Positions 1 to 12,584 of a stretch of 64,000 nucleotides of DNA are shown piece after piece; positions within the stretch are counted from its first letter, which is position 1, and the number at the start of each line of letters is the position of its first letter. Position numbers and translations under genes: made by a program. The notes under the pieces were generated by a model that ran no database searches, was not told the DNA's origin, and saw only the letters and a list, made by a program, of their open reading frames with translations. The stretch spans positions 44,510,061 to 44,574,060 of the forward strand of contig NC_012873.2 of the NCBI RefSeq assembly GCF_000003195.3. Reading direction: 5' to 3'. The stretch is from Sorghum bicolor. Taxonomy: Eukaryota; Streptophyta; Magnoliopsida; Poales; Poaceae.

Positions 1-2828
1 GGCCTCTGAGAGCTTTGAATAGAATCTTGGCTGGGTTGGAGTCATCAACCAGTTGGGCTGTATCCTGATGAAGTAAGGCCAGCAAATCTTCTAGCTTTGC
101 TCTGATTTCTGCCGATGAAATTCCAACTGCTTGAGAAGAGCTTGCTTCCTCGCCTTCATCATCAGAAATTTCAATGGCAAAAGAGAACAGACTATCAGTA
201 GAATCTTGTTCTTAAAAAGAAGAAGAAAATGAATTGTTTGATGATGAAATGATCGGTAAAATAAAGGATAAGAGTTAGAAAGCCTACTTGTTTCAGAGCT
301 ATCTCTCGCCTCTGGCTAGTTGAGGCCGATGGAACAACAGGTTGATCGGTCAGAGTTGCCGATGAGACAATATCAGCTAAGAGAAAATTAATTGTTAGGA
401 AGGAAGATAAATCCATCGGTAACGATTTCATAGACAGTATTTACCTTGAGGGGGTGCAATGCTTGTCTAGATAGAAGAGACTACCGATGCTATGATTGAA
501 CCTGCTGGATCGGCAGCCTGCTCAGGTACATTGATTGATATCTCCTCTGTCTGAGGTGCTTCTTGCGGTTGAGGTGGAGATGGTGCTTGCTGAGTCTGGA
601 CTTCTGGTGAAGAAGGGGACGATTCCGCATGAATCGGTGACCCTAGAGGAGGAGGAGGAGGCGTCGCTATTCTCTGACGCTTTGCTTGTGACTTGGTACT
701 CTTGGGGCCCTTTCTCTTTACTTGGCTGGACTGGGGGGGCATCGGCAGCCGTCTTGGTACTTCTGGTCTTTGCCGATTTGCCAGTTTGCTGATACAACAA
801 TAAATGTTTCAAGAGTACAAGTGTAACGGAGTATTAACGGAATTTTGGTTGAGAAAGTTACCGATGAGGTGCCCATGGCTGCTGATGTATCTTGAAAAAA
901 ATCGTGTAAGTATGGGATCGATATGAACTAAGAAGATAAAAACTTTCTACCTTGAAGACTTGCGCCAGAGCAGCAGCAACGATCGATGGGGATGTCTTGG
1001 TCCGCTTGGTACTGATTTTCTTGAAACGCACGCCCCGGTGCATTAGAGCCGCCAAACTTGGAGCTTTGTTGCCGATCAAGGAAATCGGGCCCAATGGGAG
1101 GAGTTCGATCGGTCTACCACTTCTGCTGACTGACGGTGGTGTATCATCGACCTGTGTAAATTAGAGGAAGTAAGTTGCCGATAGAAGCAAAAATAATAAG
1201 ATTGAAGCATCGGTTGAAGACTTACAGTGTTATCAGGGACCTTGTAAGCGGAGTCGATCATACCACGGTATGTAAGAGCCGATCTGCAGAACAAATGCTC
1301 CTTCCATTCTGCCCACCATTGTTTGTACGCCTGGGTGACGAAGAGGGCTGGAATCCAGGCCGATAGATCGATATCTGACGTGTCGGTATTTGGTGGGAGT
1401 TGGGCAATTCTGATCCACTCAAGACCACTGGTGGTGATCTCCCTTGGTTTCACCACGTCGGCATAACAGAGTGCAATCGGCAGCTGTCCAAAAGCCAATT
1501 GACGGGCCAATGCTGATGGATTGTAGAACTCATAGGTAAGATTGGAAGCTTTCCCACTGCCAAAGAAATTCACTGGTATAGCTCTCGGAGTGATGATTGC
1601 CATCATCAGATCATGATCTTTGTTGAGAGCATTATCAAAAGGATGGAAAGTCAAGGGAAATCTGGTATCTAGATCTTCATAAGGCATCCATGCCTGTTGT
1701 TCTTTGGTCAGACCCTCATAAAGAGTCTGAAAGAATCGGCTAACCTGGTCTTGATTGCCACCGGTACCAGGCAGAACTATGGTAGCTTCACCATAGTTCA
1801 GAGGGAGACGAGTTGCCGATTCTTCTTCATCGAACTCGTGATCTTCGGCTATGTCTCTGGGGAAGCGCTGTGCAAAGAGGTTGAATTCAAGACGCTTGTG
1901 CATATGGACACTGAGCCACATGTTGATAAACCACCAGGGTCCCCCTAGATTGCCGATGGACTGGCCTAGCAGGAGTTTCTTAGCTACCTGATGAAGGAGG
2001 TGATAAACAGCACCGAGCAAATATCGGCCAAGAGGAAATCAGCCACCTTTGGCTAGTTTCTCTGCTGCCGATAAATAAACAGAGGTTGGTCCTGCTGATC
2101 GGCCACAGAACACAAACTTATCCGACCACATGTTCAGGAAAATTGTCTGCTCCCTCTCCCCAATAGGTCATGTCTTTCGGTACTTCTGAATATATCCAGA
2201 CCAACCACTGATAGCGCGAGTTTGTACTTTAGCACTAGGCTTGGTATCAAACAGGTGACTGCTATCGGCAGTGGATATGTCTAAGCCAGTGAGCATGAGT
2301 ACATCGGCAAGAGTGGGTGAAGCAGGGCCATGGCCGAACACAAAAGCATTGAGCGTGTCTGACTAAAAATAGGAGGCAGCTATCAGCAGTGACTCGTTTC
2401 TCTCCATGTCGGCAAGAGATAATCTGATGCACTGGTCTAATTTCCGCTCACCCCACTGGACCTCATTGGAATGGCTAACTCTCAAGAACCAGTCTTTCCA
2501 TCCCTTGGTGGGACTGGGCCAAGAACGAAAGGCATCTTTCCACAGATCTAAGGAAAAGTTTTCGGCTTTGAAGGGGATTCTATTTGTCTCTGCGTTTATT
2601 AGATCGGTGGGATCTGTATTTCCTAGCGGGCCGAGACATTGGAAGTGGGGTTGATCGGTAGGAATTACAATCTTATCGGCCAAATCCTAAAAAGTTTTGA
2701 GAATGAAAGAACAAAAAGGAGAAAAGGGTACTCAGTAAAAGGAATCGCGGATGAACAGGAGTACAGCCAAAGTGCAAAAAGAAAAAGGATGATAGACTGA
2801 CCTCGGGAACAACAAAGTTGATGGCCAT
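1..2828 (-). pseudogene. Antisense PMD/coiled-coil gene of a Tat-type element, unit A copy (broken)
   Basis: This is the unit A copy of the antisense gene described at 56,405-59,602. Exon positions by homology are 2828-2802, 2686-1226, 1151-951, 788-445, 376-288 and 211 to the window edge. The PMD is complete in length and retains the Trp-rich block that E3 has lost. It is broken by a nonsense codon at about 2360-2362 (TAG, where the E3 copy has Trp), by a frameshift in the proline-rich exon 4, and by loss of the AG acceptor of the last intron (AG to AA near 212). The missing C-terminus lies left of the window. Function in the element is unknown; host PMD proteins (MAIN, MAIL1) act in transposon silencing. 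Confidence 0.8.
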
Positions 2829-3384
2829 TTCTTCACGAGGAAGAGGATCGAGGACTTGGAGGATTGGTGAAGAAGGTTCTTGCTGATGTTCTTGGAGTCC
2901 TTGGGCAATGCCGCCGCCTGGAAGGTGGATTTTGGGCTGTAGAATGACAAGATGGAGAAGGAGTACCGGAGAAGGAAGTATTTATAGGACAAAATGGGAA
3001 GGGGCAAATCTGACTTATCTCTTTGCCGCATCCGTGAAATTCGAGGGTGTTCAGGTGGATATGGTAACTGTTCGCACGGTAATCAAGGGATTGCGCAGGT
3101 GATTTGACAGCAAGCGGTCATGATTTTGGAGATATTTTACTATGCAAGATCGCCTGGTCGGCCCATGGGCAGTTCTCTCTAACGGTAATGTTGCCGATGA
3201 GCGCATAAAGTGGAGAGATTTGATTGAGGTTGAGAGATTCGAGGAATCTGCGAAGGAATCAGGCCGAGGTTGTTTAGATTTGGCGATTGATTACCAAGTT
3301 GGGGGAAATAATTGCGAAAAGGCATCATTACTGCAGAGAATTTCGGAGCATTAATGATTTTATACTCTGAAATTGGGGGGCATG
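2829..3384. promoter_or_regulatory. Upstream region of the antisense gene and polypurine tract, unit A
   Basis: No coding region is visible. A minus-strand TATA box (complement of tatttatagg at 2979-2988) lies about 150 bp upstream of the antisense-gene ATG. It is conserved at the same place in unit B and in E3. The G-run just before 3385 is the plus-strand polypurine tract that primes the 3' LTR. Confidence 0.6.
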
Positions 3385-4110
3385 TGTTGACACCGTTTTT
3401 GGGCATGTATCTTTTGATACACATCTAGAGTTAATGAGATGTAGATCGGCAGATGGAGCAATGGTGATCAGTCTGGAGGGAAGTTGCCGATAAAGGAGGT
3501 TGCCGATGAGAAACAATCGGATATGACCAAGATCAGAAGGGGTGGTGTATTCGTGCCGTTGACCAATGATGGTGTGCCAATGACTATGGACGGGTAATCT
3601 ACCGATGACTCTGAAGAAAAGCGCGGAAGTTGCCGATTGATTCATGGTGGTGTCCTGATCGGTTACGGGGGTAGTTTAATGCTTTCCTTAGTTATTAGAG
3701 TTTATTTTGTATACGGTTTTCGTTTAATTTGGAATTTGAGTCCTAGTCGTGTCTGGTTGTGGCTCTTTGAACAAGGGTATAAATGTAGACCCTAGGGCAA
3801 TGTAATGAGACATCTATCAATCAATCAAACACAAGTTTTTACTCATATTTCAGCATCTACTTTTCGACGACTTCGTCATATTTTTCCTTTTTACTACGAG
3901 TTCTTAGGGATTCGTTGACTTAAGCTCGGTGTGTTCTAAAGTTCTGCGTGAACACCTCTTGGCCGTGACATCCGGGCGCCTCGCTGTTGTCGGGACCAAA
4001 GTGTTCGAGTTACCACCTTTGTCGATTGTAAGGTCAAATCGGCTGGCACGCCTTAACATTTGAATCGGGTATTAGCCCTTTGTGTTTGCAGATCAGCTTT
4101 TGCACCAACA
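3385..4110 (+). mobile_element. 3' LTR of Tat-type element E3-prime, unit A copy
   Basis: The 726-bp LTR begins TGTTGACACC and ends CACCAACA. It is preceded by a G-rich polypurine tract and followed directly by CACTA transposase sequence. A TATA-like TATAAATG lies at about 3778-3785. Five GCCGAT/ATCGGC words occur in it. The same LTR is at 26,084-26,809, and it is related to the 696-bp LTRs of E3. Confidence 0.88.
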
Positions 4111-6484
4111 ACAGAATGCTTGGGTCTTTATTGACTATGAAGGGCGGAGTTCGATCATCCCTTTCGTAATCGCCTGACATGTCTGACTTGTCCTCCATTT
4201 CGACAATGTTTCTTTTCCTAGAAAGGACAATGTGGCGCTTTGGCTCATTGACGATTGAGTGGTCATCATTTTTTCCTCTCTTTGGTTTCATAGACATGTC
4301 TGTCACATAGAACACCTGACTCACATCTACAGCAAGGACGAATGGTTCGTCTTTGAACCCACTATTGTTAAGGTCCACGGTTGTCATCCCATACTCCTTG
4401 TCAACTGTTACCTCACCTCCAGTCATCTTCACCCATTGGCATCGGAACAAAGGAACTTTAAAATTAGCTGCATAGTCTAGTTCCCATATGTCTTCTATGC
4501 GTCCATAATATGTTTGTTTGTTCCCATTTGGATCCGTGCCATCCACGCGTACACCACTATTTTGGTTGGTGCTCCTTTTATCTTGGCCAACTGTGTAAAA
4601 TGTGTTACCATTTATCTCATACCCTTTGTACATGAGGACATGCTACGATGGTTGCTTGGCCAACAAATAAAGCTACTCATCAATATTTTCATCACACTGA
4701 CATTTTTTGTGCAACCAATCGCCAAAAGTTTCTATGTGCTGACGCATTATCCAAGCTTCATTCTTCCCAGGCCACTGGGACCGTAGGAAATCTTTGTGTA
4801 CCTCAACATATGGTTCCACCAATGAGGAGTTCTGGAGAACTGTGTAGTGTGCTTTATTGAAGTAATCGTCTCTCGTACCAATATATATTTTCTTTCCAAG
4901 TGTTCCCTTTTCGCTGAGTCTGCCCTCGTGTCGAGATTCAGGAATGACAATTGGGTCAAGATCTGGAATAAAGTCAACACAGAACTCTATGACCTCCTCT
5001 GTTCTGTAGCCCTTGGCAATGCTTCCTTCTGGCCGGGAACGACTATGGACATATTTCTTTAGGACACCCATGAATCTCTCAAAGGGGAACATGTTGTGTA
5101 GGAACACAAGACCGAGAATACGAATCTCTTTGATCAGATGAACTAGGAGGTGTGTCATGATATCGAAGAAGAATGGAGGGAACACCAACTCAAAGTTGAC
5201 GAGACATTGAATGACATCATTCTGCAGAGTAGCTAGTTGCTCTAGATTGATTGCCTTCTGAGAAATTGCATTCAGGAATGCACATAGCTTTACGGTGGCT
5301 AGACGTACGTGCGGAGGTAATATTCCTCTTAAAACCATTGGCAGCAATTGCGTCATTAGAACGTGACAGTCATGGGACTTTAAGTTCAAGAATTTCTTCT
5401 CTGGCACATTAATTATTCCCTTGATATTGGAGGAGAATTCAGATGGGACCTTGATGCTGCTAAGACATTCAAACATGCTTTCCTTCTCTTCTTTGCTCAG
5501 AGTGTAGCTAGCAGGGCTTAAGTAATGACGTCCATCATCTGTCTTTTCTGGATGCAGGTTCTCTCGTTCTTTCATGCGTTGCAAGTCTTGTCGTGCTTCA
5601 AGTGAATCCTTAGACTTCCCGTAGACACCCATGAATCCGAGCAAGTTCACACAAATATTTTTTGTCAGATGCATCACGTCGATCGCGTTGCGGACCTCTA
5701 GGACATTCCAGTAAGGTAGCTCCCAAAATATGGATTTCTTCTTCCACATGGGTACGTGTCCCTTAGCATCCTTGGGAATAGGTTCGCTGCCTCGTCCCTT
5801 TCCAAATACCACTTTTATACCCTTGACCATTTCGAGTACATCATCACCGGTTCGATTGAGAGGCTTGGTCCGGTGGTCTGCCTTGCCTTTAAAATGCTTG
5901 CCTTTCTTTCGTACTGGGTGGTTCACAGGAAGAAACCGACGGTGGCCAAGGTACACGACCTTTCGACATTTTTTCAAAAATATACAGTCAAGGTCTTCAT
6001 AACAATGTGTGCATGCATTATATCCCTTGTTTGACTGGCCTGAAAGATTACTCAGAGCTGGCCAATCATTGATTGTTACAAACAGCAAATGCTCGCAGGT
6101 CAAAGTGCTCTTGTTTGTACTCATCCCACACGTGAACTCCTGGTTTGCTCCATAAAAGTTAAAGTTCCTCAACTAATGGCCTCAGGTAGACATCGATGTC
6201 ATTGCCAGGTTGCTTCGGTCCTTGGATAAGCACCGACATCATAATAAACTTCCGCTTCATGCATAGCCATGGAGGAAGGTTGTAGATACATAGAGTAACT
6301 AGCCAAGTGCTGTGACTACTGCTCTGCTCACCGAAAGGATTCATACCATCTGTACTTAAGGCGAACCGCAAGTTTCTAGCATCATCTACAAAATCTGGGA
6401 ATTCTCTGTCTATCGCTCTCCACTGGGTTCCATTGGCAGGGTGTCTCAGCATATTGTCTATCTTACAGTCTTCTTTATGCCACC
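4111..6484 (-). pseudogene. CACTA TNP2-like transposase, central and C-terminal part, unit A copy
   Basis: The minus strand encodes, in order, the tnp2 transposase region (about 6,484 to 5,500), the DUF4218 region (about 5,450-4,900) and the DUF4216 region (4,633-4,111). It belongs to one gene with the N-terminal fragment at 63,328-64,000, since both ends carry the CCACC target duplication of the inserted LTR element. Breaks seen are a stop at about 6,159, a 1-bp indel near 6,090 relative to unit B, a TAG at 4,673 absent in unit B, and a TAG between the DUF4218 and DUF4216 parts. The C-terminus is cut by the E3-prime LTR at 4,110. CACTA transposases cut and paste elements with CACTA termini; this copy cannot make an intact protein. 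Confidence 0.88.
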
Positions 6485-7907
6485 TGTTGGGTATTCTTAA
6501 CGTCATTACCAAAAGTAGATTAGTTTTCTAATTCTGATAACAGCGCCAAAAATGCCAAACCTATCCCTCATACCACTTAAGCCAAGTTGTCATCCCCAGC
6601 ATGACATGAGAGACGCGGTATTGAAATATGCAATTGCTCATCTAGATAAATAATAAATGGGATCTGCAAGCACACAGATTAATACCGATGTAGCATTTTA
6701 ACCGGGAAGTATTCCAGGTATCGTTATTTATATTTTTACCACTGGGAAGGGATTAGTAATCATCAATGTTGATTATAGAATGGAATATAAGATTGAGTAT
6801 CTATCATTGAATGTATAATTGAGAACATTTATCTAACTCTTTCATACAGGGATAAGTGTCACATAAAAGATATATATAAGGTAATGAATAGTGACAAAGA
6901 TAATTAATCTGATCAGCATAACTAAGCCACATATAAATATGATAAGCACCTCAATTAGATATTCTAGCAAGTCATTAGCATGGAATTAGGACGAACTACA
7001 AGAATATTTCCTAAGTTATTCTTAACTATACACTCTAGCATATCATAGTTAGTGCAATTATACTTAGCAATCATTGTGAGACAAGATTACGCCCATGCAT
7101 AGTGATATTATCAAGGAATATGAGAAACATCACAATCACTCCCCTGTAATAATGTTGCTCTGCCAGCCCAATACACGAGAGGGGGACTATATAAGAATCA
7201 ATGAAGCTGTCACTATCACGAACTACCCCGCGATTTGGCATATAGGGTACAATCGCAGATAAATACGTTATAAGCACCACGCCTACACAATATCTATCAT
7301 TTACCCATGGATCCGATGGATAAACACTATATGATCCTAAACATGTATATAATTCCAATCTAACTATGCCATGTATATAACTATGATAAACTAAGAACAA
7401 TATAATTGTGAATATAAACAAGTAGAGCAAAGTCATAAGCAATATATTGAAGTAGAACAAAGTCATATTCATAATATCGAAGAACAAAGATGAACAATTG
7501 AAGAACAATAGAGAATTACCAAGAATCCTCTTGACAGATCCGGAAACCAATCGAAGATTGACTCCTTCTAGTTCTAATCCTATGTAGCTATGCTAATCTA
7601 GATGTCTAATTGATGTGGTGGCTCTAGGCTTGATCAGAGGCTTCTTCTCCCTTGATGAATAGTGAATTAGGGTTGAGAGGTCCTCTCCTCCAGGGCCAGG
7701 GGGTTTGGTTTTATAGTCCTTCCAAGTAAATATGGGCCGTTGGATCAAACCGACATTGATTGAACGGTTATCCTTGATCCTTTAGGTCGGTGGAGCGTAA
7801 TCCAGAAAGAGAGTCCTGATTGGACTCCAGCAGGGGGCGAGCGCCCTGGTCCCTAGGGCGGGCGCCCTGGGCCAAGCTCCGTTCTACCTCCGCTTCGTTC
7901 TCGTAGC
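6485..7907 (-). mobile_element. Truncated LTR (LTR-a) of element E1, unit A copy
   Basis: The LTR starts TGTTGGGTATTC immediately after the target duplication CCACC (6480-6484). It runs 1,423 bp and stops at CGTAGC, where a second related LTR begins. About 0.2 kb of the expected end is missing. On the minus strand it carries a 159-codon open frame (7071-7550), probably fortuitous. The element reads on the minus strand, as judged from its gag and primer-binding site. Confidence 0.85.
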
Positions 7908-9545
7908 TGTTGGGTATTCTTAACATCACTATCAGAAGTAGACAATTTTCTAATTCTAGTAACGGTGCCAAAAATGCCAAACTTATCCCTCATACCACTT
8001 AAGCCAAGTTATCATCCCCAGCATGACAAGAGAGACGCAGTATTGAAATATGCAATTGCTATTCTAAATAAATAATAAATGGGATCTGCAAGCGCACAGA
8101 TTAATACCGATGTAGCATTTTAACCAGGAAGTATTCCAGGTATCGTTATTTATATTTTTACCACTGGGAAGGGATTAGCAATCATCAATACTGATTACAG
8201 AATAGAATATGAGATTGAGTATCTATCATTGCATATATAATTGAGAACATTGTATCTAACTCATTCATACAGGGGTAAGTGTCACATAAAAGATATATGA
8301 AGTAATGAATAGTGACAAAGATAATTAATCTGATCAGCATAACTAGCCACATATAAAAATGATAAGCACCTCAATTAGATAATCTAGAAAGTCATTAGCA
8401 TGGAATTAGAATGAACTACAAGAATATTTCCTAAGTTATTCTCAACTATATAGTCTAGCATTATCATAGTTAGTGCAAGCATACTTAGCAATCATTGTGA
8501 GACAAGACTACGCCCATGCATAGTGATATTAGCAAGGTAAATGAGAAACATAGCAATCACTCCCCTGTAATAATGTTGCTCTGCCAGCCCAATACACGAG
8601 AGGGGGACTATATAAGAATCAATGAAGCTCTCACTATCACGAACTACCCCACGATCTGGCATATTGGGTACAATCGCAGATAAATACGGTATAAGCACCA
8701 CGCCTACACAATATCTATCATTTACCCATGGATCCGATGGATAAGCGCTATATGATCCTAAGCATGTATATAGATCCAATCTAACTAAGCCAAGTACATA
8801 ACTATGATAAACTAAGAACAATATAATCTTGAATATAAGCAAGTAGAGCAAAGTTATAAGCAATATATTGAAGTAGAACAAAGTCATATTCATAATATTG
8901 AAGAACAAAGATAATTAGAAGAACAATTAGAAGCATAATTAGAGAATTACCAAGAATCCTCTTGACAGATCCGGAAACCAATCGAAGATTGACTCCTTCT
9001 AGTTCTAATCCTATGTAGCTATACTAATCTAGATGTCTAATTGATGTGGTGGCTCTAATCTTGATCAGGGGCTTCTTCTCCCTTGAGAATAATGAATTAG
9101 GATTGAGAGGCTCCTCTCCTCCAGGGGCCAGGGGGTCTGGTTTTATAGTCCCTTCAAGTGAATATGGGCCATTGGATCAAACCGACATTGATTGTATGGT
9201 TTAGATTGATCCTTTAGGTCGGTGGAGATTCCTGAAAGAGAGTCCTGTTTGGACTCCACGAGGGGGTGGGCGCCCAGTGCCTGGCCCCGTTCGGCCTCCG
9301 CTTCCTTCGCGTGGCTTCTGGAGTCTTCTAGATGTAAGATAATTGCGCGGCACGTTGATATCTCTATGTAATCCCGACGTGTGGGCCTTTCTTCCTTATT
9401 TCCTGATAACCCCCTAGAAAAATAGACAAACACCAAAACTCGTGGAATTCTGTCAGATAAAACCCTAAGTCTAGATGTTGATTTCATTTGGATCCTTTTC
9501 TTTGTTTATTTGATAATTAAATTTGATACTTAAGGACCATCAACA
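7908..9545 (-). mobile_element. Complete 3' LTR (LTR-b) of element E2, unit A copy
   Basis: This 1,638-bp LTR starts TGTTGGG and ends CCATCAACA. The following AACTCCCCCAAGCTT is, on the minus strand, the polypurine tract expected just before a 3' LTR. It differs from LTR-a at many diagnostic sites and is a different copy of the same family. Its tandem position after the truncated LTR-a suggests insertion of E2 into the LTR of E1. Confidence 0.85.
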
Positions 9546-10218
9546 AACTCCCCCAAGCTTACCTCTTGCTCGTCCCTGAGCAAGGATAGATTAGAAGTTG
9601 CTGCAATACTTTTAAAAATTGACGGTACACATGCTTTTAAATAAGATCTCATCTCTGAGTTAGAGTAAACTGTCAAGACTTAAAACTTACTTACTTTACC
9701 TTTCACCATGGGACTTGTAACCGTCACTTCTGTCTTGAGTAGTTAAAAGATAGAACAGTCTAGCCAAGTGCCATGTCTTTTATTCTTGATCAGCTATAGC
9801 TCTGGAGTTTTTGCAGATTTTCAAATAAAACTCAGAGATTCCTTGTATGACTCTCTGAGATCTCTCTTTTGTGGTATTTCTGGATCCTTACCAAGGCAGT
9901 GATGGTATATGCCTTCTCTCAAAGTATGTGGTATTTATGGTATAAGGCATAGTGACATTGCCTTCTCTCTCATCCTACTCTAATAAGGCTTTAATATCTG
10001 GAGCTCATAGGTGGGAGATAAAGTAATACATACTCACTCGTATATTCACATGGGGCTTACTATTTTTTTAACATTTTTATTTTCTTTTTAGGATAGTATG
10101 AACATAATTAACTAAGTAAACTATTTAAAATAATTGAAAGGAAAAAGATAACTACCAAGTTTACCTCTTGGCAAGGCGTTCGGTGTTTTTAAGTCCTCTG
10201 AACGGGACTCTCCATTTT
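9546..10218 (-). other. E2 3' non-coding region with a 1,476-bp deletion, unit A
   Basis: No coding region is visible between the polypurine tract and the protease frames. Relative to unit B the sequence lacks 1,476 bp at about 10,035-10,037. The flanking trinucleotide CAC is present once here and at both ends of the extra segment in unit B, the pattern expected of microhomology-mediated deletion. Confidence 0.8.
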
Positions 10219-11379
10219 CTAGTTGTCCTGGGATTCGTTGGGTGGCGTAGTCGGTGCTTCTGGCAACGCCTCCTCTTCGTGTATAGTTATCCTCTCCTGA
10301 CTCGATGCTACGGTCTCCTCTAGATAATTCTGTTTAAACTGTATGTCTTCTGACCTTACCATTTCTCCTTCATAATCTGCCCATCCGTCCTTGATGATCT
10401 GCCTCCTCTGGTTGCGGTTGCGTCGTTTTCTTCTTGTCCTGACCTGCTTAGAGTCTTCAACGGTATAGTTAGGGTCAGTAAAATAGCGGCGTGCCTTCTC
10501 TGAGGGGAAGTGCATATGGACTTCTCCAGTTCCAATGTAGATGACTGCTTTTACGGTGCTGAGGAACGGTCTTCCAAGGATGATGGGTGGATCGTACTCG
10601 TCTTCTCCTATGTCAATAACCTGAAAGTCTGTGTAGACAAAATGATCGTCTATTTTGACAGGGACATCAGTTACTATTCCTTTAACTTCTCGAAAGGTCT
10701 GATCTGCCATCTAGAGCTGGATGTATATTGGTTTTAAGGGCATGGTTCCGAACAAGAGCCGATAGGTGACTGCGGCCATTATGGTGACGCCCGATCCGAT
10801 GTCGCAAGTCGTCTTGTAGAAGTTGTATCCATTTATGGAGCAATAGATGCTTGGCATTCCTGGGTCGTCCTTGTTAGTCAGAAACAGTGACTTAAGTTGA
10901 TGATCTTGACCTCCATGAACTGCAGTGACCATCTTAGCTGACTCGGTCCATACTTGCTTGTTCCTGTTCCTCCTGTTGGTCCTGTTCTTTGATTCACGTC
11001 TGGATTGCTCTGGAATTTGTGTAGTCTTGTTATTGAAAGAAAACGTCTCCTTCCTCCCTTTGATGTAGAAACTGATCTTGGCAGCACTAGCGTAGATGAC
11101 AGCTCCTGAGGTGTTTAAGAATGGCCTCCCTAAGATGATGGGTGCCCTCTCATCATTACCGCTCTCTATCACCACGAAGTCTGCTAGGGCGTACAAGGTA
11201 CCAACTCGGACACAAAGGTTCTTCAATATTCCTTTTGGAAAACTTATCGTCTGATCTGCAAACTGCAAACACATGGTTGTTTCTACTAAAGGATATGTAA
11301 AGAATTTTTCATAGAGTACCCTGAGCATAATGTTGACGCTGGAGCCAAAGTCGCAGAGTGCTTCTGGGAAGTCCACCAT
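10219..11379 (-). pseudogene. Tandem retropepsin-like domains of non-autonomous element E2, unit A copy
   Basis: Read on the minus strand, the frame contains two successive Athila-type aspartic protease domains. Each has a C-D-x-G active-site block followed about 80 residues later by an ILGRPFL block. A TAG at about 10,711-10,713, CAG in unit B, splits the pair. The unit B copy at 34,398-35,558 is continuous. No reverse transcriptase or integrase follows. Confidence 0.8.
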
Positions 11380-12292
11380 GCCGATGGAGATCGGGATGAC
11401 GGGGTGTCCTGGATCGCCTCTCTTGACCGACAGAAGGTCAGTAGTAACTTCAGTGAAGGGGTTACTCCAGTAGTTACTTGTAGTTAGGCCTTTGTTGATT
11501 CCAACCTTGATTTTGTTGAGGACGGTTGCAGTAGTAGTAGTTGTTGTTGTTGATGTAGTTCACATCCTCAAGCATCTCAGGGCAGTGATTGCCTGAGTGT
11601 CCAGTATCTCCACACTCCTCACAAGTCATGTGAGAGTCGTAGATGTGCATAACTTCTTTCTTATCTCCAGCTCTATCTTCGAGCTTCTTCATGAGCAGGT
11701 CTAGCTTTGCAGACAGCATGTCTACCTCCTTGAGCTGATGCATACCTCCACCTTTCTTGCGTGTCTGGGTCCTCTCTTCATTCCAGCTTTGGTTGGACGC
11801 CATCTTTTCCACAAGAGCTGTGGCTTGTGATATGGTAAGTGATAGGAATGCTCCTCCAGCTGCAGCATCCATGGTCTCTCGGGCACTGTTGCCGAGCCCA
11901 TGATAAAACGTCTGCATCAGTAGCCAACTCTCCATTTCGTGATGGGGACATTCTAGGATGTAGTCTTGGAAGCGCTACCACGCTTCTGGAACGGATTCAT
12001 CATGTTGTTGCTGAAAACTTGTAATCTTCCCACGGAGAGCATTGGTCTTGCCCATGGGAAAGAACTTAGCCAGAAAGTTCATGGAGCAGAGTGCCCACGT
12101 AGTATTCTTCTCCTTTGTAGCGTAGAACCACTGCTTCGCTCTTCCTAACAGTGAGAATGGGAAGAGGCAAAGTAGTATAACATCTCTGGGGACTCCTGAT
12201 ATGGTGAATGTGCTGCAAATCTCCAGAAAGTGTTAGAGATGAGTACTAGCATCTTCGTGCGCCTTCCCATAGAACTGGTTGGATTGCACCAT
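11380..12292 (-). pseudogene. E2 gag, C-terminal two thirds, unit A copy
   Basis: The minus-strand sequence encodes an Athila-like Gag with a CX2CX4HX4C zinc knuckle (CEECGDTGHSGNHC, near 11,582-11,623). In-frame stops include TAG at 11,975-11,977 and a TAA near 12,233. At 12,292 the gag is cut by E4; the last five bases, ACCAT, are the E4 target site. The N-terminal coding part survives at 48,174-48,370 on the far side of E4. Confidence 0.8.
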
Positions 12293-12584
12293 TGAAGCGC
12301 CCCTGGTAAACCAGGAACTCAAATGTGATACAATACTAGTCCCAGGAGGCTAGTAACACATTTATTACATCAGATAAGTTTCAGCGCAGTAGTCTCGGTA
12401 AGCGTGGACAAGGAAGGCACGCTATAATAATAAGACACCAAAATACAACATAGGTCCAAAGGACCCAGAAACAAACGATATCACAATCGAACATCTGACG
12501 AGTCCCAATGCCACAGGCTTAGTTGGGTGCAGACACGACCTTACTTGAATGCCACTTCGGGATCGAAGTCCGGATCTTCCTCTG
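12293..12584 (-). mobile_element. E4 LTR fragment at the duplication junction
   Basis: These 292 bp match the left end of the E4 LTRs at 36,472 and 45,369 and are preceded by ACCAT at 12,288-12,292. The rest of E4 is missing because the tandem-duplication junction falls at 12,584. Confidence 0.9.

Larger units (their letters stand above)
1..12584. repeat. Partial unit A of a 24-kb tandem segmental duplication
   Basis: This stretch is repeated nearly base for base at 22,718-36,763. The coordinate shift is 22,717 at the left edge, about 22,700 after an 18-bp indel near 300, and 24,179 after a 1,476-bp indel near 10,037. Differences seen by eye are scattered substitutions and small indels, about 1 percent. 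The shared sequence stops at 12,584, inside the LTR of E4, and continues as unrelated Tat-type gag sequence. The left end of the unit lies outside the window. A true tandem duplication is the simplest reading; a joined alternative haplotype in the assembly is the main competitor. Confidence 0.9.

Noticed and set aside
4259..6034. Plus-strand frames opposite the CACTA transposase
   Set aside because: These are antisense shadows of the TNP2, DUF4218 and DUF4216 coding sequence.
7071..7550. 159-codon hydrophobic frame in LTR-a (and equivalents at 8492, 29770, 31192, 62284) as a protein gene
   Set aside because: It lies wholly inside LTRs, has biased AT-rich composition and no recognisable domain. 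Openness in copies that share ancestry is weak support. It is kept only as a low-interest finding.
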